This document shows positions 6,949 through 12,253 of a stretch of 12,253 nt of DNA, one piece after another; position 1 is the first letter of the stretch, and each line of letters starts with the position of its first letter. The notes under the pieces were generated by a model, which ran no database searches, had not been told where the DNA came from, and saw only the letters and a program-made list of their open reading frames with translations. The position numbers and the translations under genes are program-made. Origin of the DNA: JAAYDK01 sp964543935 (lineage in GTDB: Bacteria > Spirochaetota > Spirochaetia > Sphaerochaetales > Sphaerochaetaceae); contig CAZJAK010000068.1 of the NCBI GenBank assembly GCA_964543935.1, positions 1-12,253 on the forward strand, written 5' to 3'.

Positions 6949-7922
6949 GATCGTTTCCTATAGAAATACATGGCCCCGATAAGCAGGACGCCGGTGATGA
7001 TGTCCTTGTAGTAGGTGGACTGCAGGTTGTAGCGGAAGGCGATGTTGTTCAGCACGTTGGTCAGCATCGAAATGAGGATCGTACCGGCGAAGGTGCCGCT
7101 CAGGCCTCCCAGGCCGCCGGCCATCGAGGTGCCCCCGACCACGGTGGCGGTAATCGACAACAGCGTGTAATCGTCGCCATAGCGGGCGCTGCCGCTACGC
7201 AGGCGGGCTGCCAGATAGAGCCCCACCACGGCACACAACAGGCCGCTGACGAGGTAGGTCTTGATGCGTACCCTTTCGACGCGCACTCCGCTTTTCTCCA
7301 ACACGTCGGCGTTGCCTCCCAGGGCATAGACATGCCGCCCGAAGCGGCTACGGTACAAGATGGCGGCGAACAGGGCGAACAGGGCACAGTAGAGGAGAAA
7401 CGGGAAGGACAGCAGGCCCCAGCTGGCCGTGAGCACTTGTTTGAAGGCCGGCGGGATGTAACCTCCGGTAGTCTTGTGGAGGGCGAAGGCGATGCCTTGG
7501 AAGAAGTAGCCGGTGCACAGCGTGGCAATCAGCGGGGGCATCGGGAAGATCTTGAGGATCATGCCGTTCAGCAGGCCGAACAGCAGGCCGCAGCAGAGAC
7601 ACAACACCACCACGGCGATGGTGTTCAGCGGCGAGTCGGTCATGAGCGTGCTGGCGATGAGCGAAACCAAGCTGATTTGGCTGCCGACCGACATGTCGAT
7701 ACCGCCGCCAAGGATCACATAGGTTTGTCCGATGGCCACCAAGCCCAGCGGTGCCATTTGCTGCAGCACGTTGGCCAGGTTGGCCGGGCGGACGAACTCA
7801 GGGATGACGATCACGATCGGGACCAACAGCAGCACCAGCAACACCCAGATGATGGTCGAAGAGTGGCGTTTGGGATGGCGCAAGTCGGTTGCGAGGGCTT
7901 TGAGCAATGCAGGATGTTTCAT
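6945..7922 (-). CDS. Sugar ABC transporter permease, RbsC/XylH-type (first permease)
   Basis: 325 residues with a cytoplasmic N-terminus, then 'STIIWVLLVLLLVPIVIVI' as first membrane segment and about 8-10 segments overall. The motifs 'AIGQTYVILGGGIDMSVGS', 'RFGRHVYALGGN' and 'TATVVGGTSMAGGLGG' are those of ribose/xylose-type permeases. The start overlaps the ATPase stop as ATGA, and the stop overlaps the next permease start in the same way. No separate Shine-Dalgarno need be assumed. It should pair with the second permease and with the ATPase encoded just upstream. Confidence 0.93.
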   Translation of the reverse strand: MKHPALLKALATDLRHPKRHSSTIIWVLLVLLLVPIVIVIPEFVRPANLANVLQQMAPLGLVAIGQTYVILGGGIDMSVGSQISLVSLIASTLMTDSPLNTIAVVVLCLCCGLLFGLLNGMILKIFPMPPLIATLCTGYFFQGIAFALHKTTGGYIPPAFKQVLTASWGLLSFPFLLYCALFALFAAILYRSRFGRHVYALGGNADVLEKSGVRVERVRIKTYLVSGLLCAVVGLYLAARLRSGSARYGDDYTLLSITATVVGGTSMAGGLGGLSGTFAGTILISMLTNVLNNIAFRYNLQSTYYKDIITGVLLIGAMYFYRKRS

Positions 7923-9409
7923 CGGGCACCCCCGCTGGCGGCAGCCATGACGAGTTCCTCGGTGGCTTGCCCGCCGGGGTACTCGGCCACGATCGTTCCT
8001 TCGTAAAACACCAAGATCCTGTCTGATATGTTAAGCAGTTCAAGCATGTCGCTGGTGACCATGACGATCGAGATGCCTTGGGCGACCAAGTCGCGCAAGA
8101 TCCGGTAGATTTCCACTTTGGCCCCCACGTCGACTCCGAGGGTGGGTTCGTCGAGCAACAGCACGCGCGGTTCGAGCGGCAGCCATTTGGCCAGCACGAC
8201 CCGCTGTTGGTTGCCGCCGCTGAGGTTCTGGACCCGTTGCTCGTGGGAGGCCAGCTTGATATCGAGGCGGCGCACCAAGTCCTCCACCAAGGTCCGTTGG
8301 ACTGCACGGCGCACGACACCGCCTTTGTGGAACCTCTTCAGGCTGGGGTATGCGATATTCCGAGCCACGCTTTGCTGTTGGGCCAGTCCTTCGTTGCGGC
8401 GGTCGTCCGACAAAAAAGCCAAGCCATGGTTGAGGGCGTCGGCGGGGTGCTTGAGGACAACCGGTTGTCCGTCGATGCGTATCGTTCCGTCTACGGTACG
8501 TTTAATACCGAACAGACAACGCAGCAGTTCGCGCTGGCCATGGCCCGACATGCCCCCGATGCCCACAATCTCGCCAGCTGCCACGCGCAGGTCGACCGAG
8601 TGGAAATGGTCTTGGTCCGCCAATCCCTCAGTCTCCAGGATGGTCGCACCGCCGGGGATTGCGGCAGGCCTGGGCGGGAAGACGGCGGTGATCTCGCGCC
8701 CGACCATGGCCTTGACCAAAAAGTCGCGGTCGATGGCGGCGGTGTCCCAGGTGCCGACCAGCTTGCCGTCCTTGAGGACCGAGACCTTGTCACATAACTC
8801 AAACACTTCGTCGAGGCGGTGGGAAATGTAGATCACCCCCACCCCGCGCTGCTTGAGGGAGCGCAGGAGCGAGAACAAGCCGGAGACGTCCTCGTCGTCC
8901 AAGGCCGCCGTCGGTTCGTCCAAGATCAGCAGTTTCATGTCGTTGGAACAGGAGCGCAGGATCTCGGCGATCTTGGCCTCGGCGCTGCTGAGGTCCCCGG
9001 CGTACTTGTCCAGGTCGACCTTGATGGCGTCCTTGCGGGCGATGTCCTCGACAAAGGCCCGTTCGCGTTGGCGGTCGAGCAGGCCGAAGCGGCCGGTGAG
9101 TTCCTTGCCGAGCATGACGTTGTCGAGCACGCTCAGGTCGCTGACGAGGTTGTACTCCTGGTGTACGATGCTGATGCCGGCTTTCGCGGCAGCGAGGGCG
9201 TCGCTGATGCGCACTGTCTGCCCGTCGATCGACAACGAGCCCCCGTCGGCATGGTAGATGCCGCCGATGATTTTCATGAGGGTCGACTTGCCGGCCCCGT
9301 TTTCACCCACCAGGGCGTGGATGCAGCCGCCGGCGAAGCTCAGGTTGACATGGTTCAACACCGTCACGCCATAAAACCGTTTGACGATGTCGTTCACTGC
9401 AAGCAGCAT
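7919..9409 (-). CDS. Sugar ABC transporter ATPase with two nucleotide-binding domains (RbsA/MglA-type)
   Basis: 496 residues, the normal length for this fused double-NBD family. NBD1: Walker A GENGAGKST (35-43), Q-loop 'IVHQEYNLV', signature LSSAE (140-144) and Walker B LLILDEPTAAL (from 160). NBD2: degenerate Walker A 'GGMSGHGQRE' (285-294), normal for this family, signature LSGGN (396-400) and Walker B VLLLDE (416-421). It powers sugar import at the inner face of the membrane. The frame is open 33 codons further upstream, but I chose ATG 9409 because TAGGAG lies 5 nt before it and the conserved 'LLAVNDIVKRF' start follows directly. A longer form would overlap the binding-protein gene. The NBD1 signature LSSAE departs from the LSGGQ consensus, as is common in this family. 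Confidence 0.95.
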   Translation of the reverse strand: MLLAVNDIVKRFYGVTVLNHVNLSFAGGCIHALVGENGAGKSTLMKIIGGIYHADGGSLSIDGQTVRISDALAAAKAGISIVHQEYNLVSDLSVLDNVMLGKELTGRFGLLDRQRERAFVEDIARKDAIKVDLDKYAGDLSSAEAKIAEILRSCSNDMKLLILDEPTAALDDEDVSGLFSLLRSLKQRGVGVIYISHRLDEVFELCDKVSVLKDGKLVGTWDTAAIDRDFLVKAMVGREITAVFPPRPAAIPGGATILETEGLADQDHFHSVDLRVAAGEIVGIGGMSGHGQRELLRCLFGIKRTVDGTIRIDGQPVVLKHPADALNHGLAFLSDDRRNEGLAQQQSVARNIAYPSLKRFHKGGVVRRAVQRTLVEDLVRRLDIKLASHEQRVQNLSGGNQQRVVLAKWLPLEPRVLLLDEPTLGVDVGAKVEIYRILRDLVAQGISIVMVTSDMLELLNISDRILVFYEGTIVAEYPGGQATEELVMAAASGGAR

Positions 9410-9414
9410 CGTTT

Positions 9415-9420
9415 CTCCTA
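9415..9420 (-). promoter_or_regulatory. Ribosome binding site of the ATPase gene
   Basis: TAGGAG on the minus strand, 5 nt before ATG 9409. It fixes the start of the ATPase gene and lies just after the intergenic hairpin, so the hairpin leaves it accessible. Confidence 0.7.
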
Positions 9421-9425
9421 CAGTA

Positions 9426-9454
9426 GGGACCCGGCTTGAAACGTGCCGGGTCCC
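9426..9454 (-). other. Intergenic mRNA hairpin between binding-protein and ATPase genes
   Basis: GGGACCCGGC (9426-9435) and GCCGGGTCCC (9445-9454) form a perfect 10-bp, mostly G-C stem around a 9-nt loop. It fills most of the 58-bp gap between the binding-protein stop (9468) and the ATPase start. In the direction of transcription it is followed by 'TACTGTAGGAG', not a U-run, so full termination is unlikely. Such hairpins behind binding-protein genes are known in other sugar operons (for example malE-malF) to protect the upstream message and lower downstream expression. I infer the same role here. Confidence 0.75.
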
Positions 9455-9467
9455 ATGAAAGCATGGA

Positions 9468-10511
9468 TTACTTCTTGAGTCCGAACACGCGCTGCAAGGT
9501 GGCTTCATCCATCTTGGTGTTGGCCCAGAAGGAGTCGCTCAGGTCGGCCCGCACGTACTTGTCCAGGTTGGCGCTGGTGATGGTGTAGACTTGCATGACC
9601 ACGTCGCGCTGCAAGTCGGTGCCGACTTTCTTGGTGCCGTTGAGGATCTGCACGCCTTGGGCGAGGGCGTCGGCGAAGAAGTAGGTGGGCATGGAGCAGC
9701 CGACTGCGTCGAACTTGTCCTGGCCGGCCACTTTCTTCCACGCCTTGAGGAAGCCGTTGGCATCTTCACCCATCATGGGCACCAAGGGGCGCTTTGCTTC
9801 GAGGAAGGCCTCGATGGCTCCGCGGGTCATGTCGCCGCCGGAGCTCCACACGCCGTCGATCTTGGGGAAGGCGGCCAGGAGGTTCTCCGTGGCGGCTTTG
9901 CCTTTGGCGTAGTCCCAGTCGGCGAAGACTTTCCCGACGATCTTGATATCGGGATACTTTGAGAAGACGTCCATGGCGCCGGCCCAGCGTTCGATGGCGA
10001 CGGTGATGCCGTCCATGCCGTCGAGGGCGATGATGTTGCCTTTGCCGCCGAGCTTGTCGACCAGGAATTGGGCGCCGGTGCGGCCGAAGGCGCGGTCATC
10101 GCTGATCATGCTGAGGGTGTAGGCATTGGTGGCCAGCGGAGAGACGCAGGCGATGACGATCGTGCCGCGGTCGTGGAACTTCTTGACGATGTCGGAGACG
10201 GCGGGCGGGTTGACCGGCTGGATGATGAGGATGTCGACGTTGCGGGTGTAGAGGTCCTCGAGGTCGGAGACTTGCTTCTCGGCGTTGAAGTCGGAGTTGA
10301 GGTAGTAGACGTTGTTGATGGTCCCGGCCGCCTTCTGGCGTTCGACTTCGGCGTAGAACTCCTCGCGGCTCTGGACAGCGTAGGTGTTGCCTTCCCAGAC
10401 GACCGAGAGGGCCACGTCGTACTTCTTCGGTCCGGCGGTTTCTTGGACTCCGGCCGCGAACAGCAGGCCGGCGCCCAGCACGAGCAAGAGAACGAGCGCG
10501 AATTTCTTCAT
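9468..10511 (-). CDS. Periplasmic sugar-binding protein of a ribose-type ABC transporter
   Basis: 347 residues. The N-terminus 'MKKFALVLLLVLGAGLLFAA' is a classic signal peptide with likely cleavage near residue 20-21. There is no lipobox Cys, so a soluble periplasmic form is expected. The mature part matches the type-I periplasmic-binding fold (PF13407-like): 'YDVALSVVWEGNTYAVQ', 'LYTRNVDILIIQPVNPPAV', 'IALDGMDGITVAIERWAG', 'KIDGVWSSGGDMTRGAIEAF' and 'MMGEDANGF'. It captures a sugar or polyol for the transporter encoded downstream. I chose ATG 10511, 18 codons inside the longest frame, because GGAGGT lies 5 nt before it and the signal peptide begins there. It follows the regulator gene by 43 bp. 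The ligand cannot be read from sequence. Confidence 0.94.
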   Translation of the reverse strand: MKKFALVLLLVLGAGLLFAAGVQETAGPKKYDVALSVVWEGNTYAVQSREEFYAEVERQKAAGTINNVYYLNSDFNAEKQVSDLEDLYTRNVDILIIQPVNPPAVSDIVKKFHDRGTIVIACVSPLATNAYTLSMISDDRAFGRTGAQFLVDKLGGKGNIIALDGMDGITVAIERWAGAMDVFSKYPDIKIVGKVFADWDYAKGKAATENLLAAFPKIDGVWSSGGDMTRGAIEAFLEAKRPLVPMMGEDANGFLKAWKKVAGQDKFDAVGCSMPTYFFADALAQGVQILNGTKKVGTDLQRDVVMQVYTITSANLDKYVRADLSDSFWANTKMDEATLQRVFGLKK

Positions 10512-10516
10512 TGCGT

Positions 10517-10522
10517 ACCTCC
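10517..10522 (-). promoter_or_regulatory. Ribosome binding site of the sugar-binding protein gene
   Basis: GGAGGT on the minus strand, 5 nt upstream of ATG 10511. It decides the start against the longer in-frame ATG at 10565, which lies inside the 3' end of the regulator gene. Confidence 0.8.
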
Positions 10523-10554
10523 ATGGTTTCCTTCCGCCTTGGCGGAGGGTGTCG

Positions 10555-11760
10555 TTATGTTCCATCCCCCATCATGTAGGGGAATTGGGTTTGGAAATAG
10601 CGTTCCAAGGCCATCCGGCCAGCCCCGTAGAGGGTCACCAGCGGGCCGTACTTGGAGTAGACGATGTCCTGTTTCAGTTGCCGCAAGGGGCGGTAGCGTT
10701 CGTTGAGGCGTTCCAAGAAGAGGTGCTCCGATTGGGGCATCTGGCAGATGTCGCCCCCGATGACGATCAGTTGGGGATTCAGGAGGACATCGACCTTGTT
10801 TAGCATGAGCGCGGTGCGGTCGATGTAGGCGTCAAGAACCGAAATCGACAGAGCATCGCCTCGTGCGCACGTTTCAAACAACGCTGAGACATGATTCAAG
10901 CAGTATTCCTCTTCGAGTGCGGCCGGATCGAGGGTGATTCCTTCCAATCGTTCGGCCAGCTCGCAGCAAATGGAGCGGAAGGTGTGGGTGCGCTTGTAGT
11001 TGATCTTGGGGTTGTCGAGATGGTCGGTGTAGAAGCCGGTCTCCCCGGCCATGAAGTGCGAACCGCGGTAGATGCGCCCGTCGATGAGCAAGCCGGTACC
11101 GATTTCCAGGCCGATGTCGCACGAGACGATGTTGCGGACCTTCTTGTCGAACTCGCAGTAGTTGGCGTAGGCGGCGATGTTGACGACGTTGTCGACAAAG
11201 ACGCTGCAACCGAGGCGCGCTTCCAGGGAGTCCCGTAGCGGCACTCCTTCCAGGCCTGGGTGGAAGATGGCTTTGAGCACCGCCCCGCGTTCGACGTCGA
11301 CGATGCCGGGCGAGCCAATGCAGATCGATTTGACCGAGGCGAGGGAGGTATGGAGGGTGTCCTGGACATAGTGCGTGATGATGGAGACGAGGTCGTCGAC
11401 TACAGGAAGGTGCGTGTCGAGCTTGAAGTAGGCGATGGAGAACAGTCCTTCCAGATTCTGGGCGGCTATGGCGCCTTTAAGGAGGTCGAGCGAGAGCATG
11501 ATGGTGGTTCCGATGGTGATGCGGTAATAGGGGACGGTGCGGGCCTGGTCGTTGCGCCGGTAATCGAGCAGTTCGACGAAGCCCCGCTCCACCAGCACGT
11601 TCAGGGCCCGGGCCACCGAGGGCAGGCTGATGTTCAAGGCGTTGGCGATCTGGTTGCGGTAGGTGGGTCCGTGTTCGCGCAGGTAATGGAACACGGCCGA
11701 CTGGTTGATGATGAGTTGGTAAGCCGGATTGACGGTCTGCGACAGACTGATGTAGTGCAC
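10555..11760 (-). CDS. ROK-family transcriptional regulator (NagC/XylR-type)
   Basis: 401 residues, the usual length for ROK repressors. An N-terminal winged helix-turn-helix covers about residues 20-65 ('YLREHGPTYRNQIANALN', then 'SLPSVARALNVLVERGFVEL'). The ROK sugar-binding domain follows, with 'CIGSPGIVDVERG', 'VFVDNVVNIAAYANY' (188-201) and 'DIGLEIGTGLLIDG'. The catalytic Asp of ROK kinases is replaced (DNVVN instead of the ND pattern), so it is a regulator and not a kinase. The usual Cys-rich zinc motif (CxCGxxGC) after 'AGETG' is also absent. The start is GTG 11760 with GGAGGGG just upstream. No other in-frame start lies between it and the stop at 11812. As first gene of the operon it probably represses its own promoter and responds to the imported sugar or a derivative. 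Confidence 0.92.
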   Translation of the reverse strand: MHYISLSQTVNPAYQLIINQSAVFHYLREHGPTYRNQIANALNISLPSVARALNVLVERGFVELLDYRRNDQARTVPYYRITIGTTIMLSLDLLKGAIAAQNLEGLFSIAYFKLDTHLPVVDDLVSIITHYVQDTLHTSLASVKSICIGSPGIVDVERGAVLKAIFHPGLEGVPLRDSLEARLGCSVFVDNVVNIAAYANYCEFDKKVRNIVSCDIGLEIGTGLLIDGRIYRGSHFMAGETGFYTDHLDNPKINYKRTHTFRSICCELAERLEGITLDPAALEEEYCLNHVSALFETCARGDALSISVLDAYIDRTALMLNKVDVLLNPQLIVIGGDICQMPQSEHLFLERLNERYRPLRQLKQDIVYSKYGPLVTLYGAGRMALERYFQTQFPYMMGDGT

Positions 11761-11774
11761 ATCCCCTCCCTTAC

Positions 11775-11795
11775 TTACTAACTTAACTTTAGCAA
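11775..11795 (-). promoter_or_regulatory. Candidate ROK operator over the transcription start
   Basis: A pseudo-palindrome with arms TTACTAA (11775-11781) and TTAGCAA (11789-11795), plus strand, matching at 6 of 7 arm positions. It covers the predicted start of transcription just downstream of the -10, the usual place for a repressor. TTA/TAA-ended operators are usual for NagC/XylR-type regulators. That this is the binding site is inference. Confidence 0.45.
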
Positions 11796-11799
11796 CTCT

Positions 11800-11828
11800 A
11801 GTATAGGACGACTAAGAAGTGATGTCAA
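11800..11828 (-). promoter_or_regulatory. Consensus sigma-70 promoter of the sugar operon
   Basis: On the minus strand TTGACA (11828-11823) is followed by exactly 17 bp and TATACT (11805-11800). The -35 is perfect, the -10 differs from TATAAT at one base. The predicted start near 11793 gives a 5' leader of about 33 nt before GTG 11760. No comparable promoter is visible between the regulator and the transporter genes, so all seven genes are probably transcribed from here. Confidence 0.8.
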
Positions 11829-11842
11829 GAAAAAGATTGATG

Positions 11843-11856
11843 GTTTACTTGTAAAC
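11843..11856. promoter_or_regulatory. Perfect palindrome upstream of the -35 (possible second operator)
   Basis: GTTTAC (11843-11848) and GTAAAC (11851-11856) form a perfect inverted repeat around TT. It lies 14 bp upstream of the -35 element. Its centre is about 65 bp from the centre of the downstream candidate operator, near six helical turns. It could be a second regulator site used for looping or a site for another factor. Confidence 0.4.
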
Positions 11857-11922
11857 TATTGGAGAAAGCCTTAGCTTCTGCGATTTTTAACACTCAAACC
11901 CCAAAATGAAGGTTTAGGCACA

Positions 11923-12036
11923 TCAAAGGTTGACCAACCTCAGTACTTCCTCGAAGGATTTTCCTTTCTTGTCCATGGCGTCCAGGAGCTTCCGGGCTTG
12001 CATCAGTCTTTGCTGCTCGCGCAGGTTCTTCAATGG
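11923..12036 (-). pseudogene. 3' coding remnant of an unknown gene next to the IS21 element
   Basis: A minus-strand frame of 37 codons ends at TGA 11923-11925 and is preceded in frame by TAA TAA at 12037-12042. The peptide has the stretches 'LKNLREQQRLMQARKLLDAM' and 'KKGKSFEEVLRLVNL', charged and helical like a real protein tail. It vaguely recalls the C-terminal helices of Rpn/PD-(D/E)XK nuclease-type proteins, but I do not recognise it with confidence. The frame is cut where the IS21-like sequence begins, so the gene was probably truncated by that insertion. A 37-residue peptide from an internal TTG (12033-12031) is less likely. Confidence 0.35.
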
Positions 12037-12054
12037 TTATTACGCGTGAATAGT

Positions 12055-12083
12055 ACCGGTGCCCGCGAAGCCGGGGCACCGGT
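12055..12083. other. Hairpin in the IS21 end region
   Basis: ACCGGTGCCC (12055-12064) and GGGCACCGGT (12074-12083) form a perfect 10-bp stem with a 9-nt loop. It lies 44 bp beyond the istB stop. No T-run follows on the minus strand, so it may limit read-through out of the element without being a full terminator. Confidence 0.55.
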
Positions 12084-12126
12084 TGGTTTCATTCTCAGCC
12101 CCAGTGATTCACACTAGAGCACCACT

Positions 12127-12253
12127 TCAACTCCATTTCTTATTCAGTTGCAGCTCCCGGAGATTTAGGGGGGCTGTGTCAATCCAGACCGCATTGTGGA
12201 CGATCCTATCCATGATCGCGTCTGCATGGACCCCACCACCTAGCCTCTGATGC
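12127..12253 (-). CDS. istB: IstB-like ATPase of an IS21-family element, C-terminus (partial)
   Basis: The last 41 visible codons end at TGA 12127-12129. They contain 'QRLGGGVHADAIMDRIVHNA', matching the end of IstB proteins, where 'RLGEPxxADAILDRIVHNA' closes the AAA+ domain. IstB is the DNA-binding ATPase that assists the IstA transposase in choosing and capturing target DNA. The tail 'WIDTAPLNLRELQLNKKWS' is family-variable. The rest, including Walker motifs, lies beyond the right edge, so I cannot say whether the copy is intact. Confidence 0.75.
   Translation of the reverse strand, partial: HQRLGGGVHADAIMDRIVHNAVWIDTAPLNLRELQLNKKWS

Larger units (their letters stand above)
12040..12253 (-). 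mobile_element. IstB-side end of an IS21-family insertion sequence (partial)
   Basis: The window ends inside an element whose istB-like 3' end lies at 12127. About 85 bp of non-coding terminal region follow, including a 10-bp hairpin at 12055-12083. The left boundary is set only roughly, where the neighbouring coding remnant loses its open frame. I could not identify the exact terminal repeat or a target duplication. Confidence 0.5.

Noticed and set aside
8078..9439. Several long plus-strand frames opposite the ABC ATPase gene
   Set aside because: They are complementary to a clear double-NBD ATPase, show no ribosome binding sites and no family motifs.
10533..10546. TCCGCCTTGGCGGA inverted repeat between regulator and binding-protein genes
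   Set aside because: The stem is about 5 bp with a 4-nt loop and no U-run. It is too weak to claim as attenuator or operator without comparison to other genomes.

Overview
The window looks like a chromosomal segment of a spirochaete, most likely Sphaerochaeta-like. The basis is the signal peptide of the sugar-binding protein, which ends in 'FAAGVQE', a style common in Spirochaetales binding proteins and lacking a lipobox Cys, together with the abundance of sugar ABC transporter genes. This is inference from sequence style; there is no rRNA or tRNA to confirm it.

Left part (1-1100): the 3' end of a solute-binding-protein gene, a strong hairpin, and a decayed insertion-sequence transposase on the minus strand with a nonsense codon, a frameshift and an internal deletion. 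About 390 bp with no convincing gene follow. Next comes a large plus-strand gene (1104-4076) for a SNF2-family helicase with two SWIM zinc fingers. It is expressed from an extended -10 promoter so close to the ATG that the mRNA is probably leaderless. It converges on a broken C-terminal fragment of a phospholipase-D-like domain (4130-4585, minus).

Right part (4582-11828): one compact minus-strand operon. Its order of transcription is ROK-family regulator, periplasmic sugar-binding protein, double-NBD sugar ABC ATPase, two RbsC-type permeases, Gfo/Idh/MocA dehydrogenase and small VOC protein. ATPase, permease and permease are joined by two ATGA stop/start overlaps. A consensus promoter (TTGACA-17-TATACT) lies before the regulator, with one pseudo-palindrome over the presumed start of transcription and a perfect palindrome upstream of the -35, so the regulator probably controls its own operon. 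A 10-bp GC-rich hairpin without a U-tract separates the binding-protein gene from the ATPase gene and probably sets unequal expression. The genes together suggest uptake of a monosaccharide, polyol or glycoside through RbsABC-type transport, followed by NAD(P)-dependent oxidation by the dehydrogenase. The VOC protein may act on the product. The substrate cannot be read from the sequence.

Right edge (11920-12253): a short 3' coding remnant, then the end of an IS21-family element with the C-terminus of IstB running off the window.

I found no CRISPR array, RNA gene or clearly new multi-gene system. The most interesting items are the regulatory layout of the sugar operon, the leaderless twin-SWIM helicase, and the dehydrogenase/VOC pair of unknown substrate.
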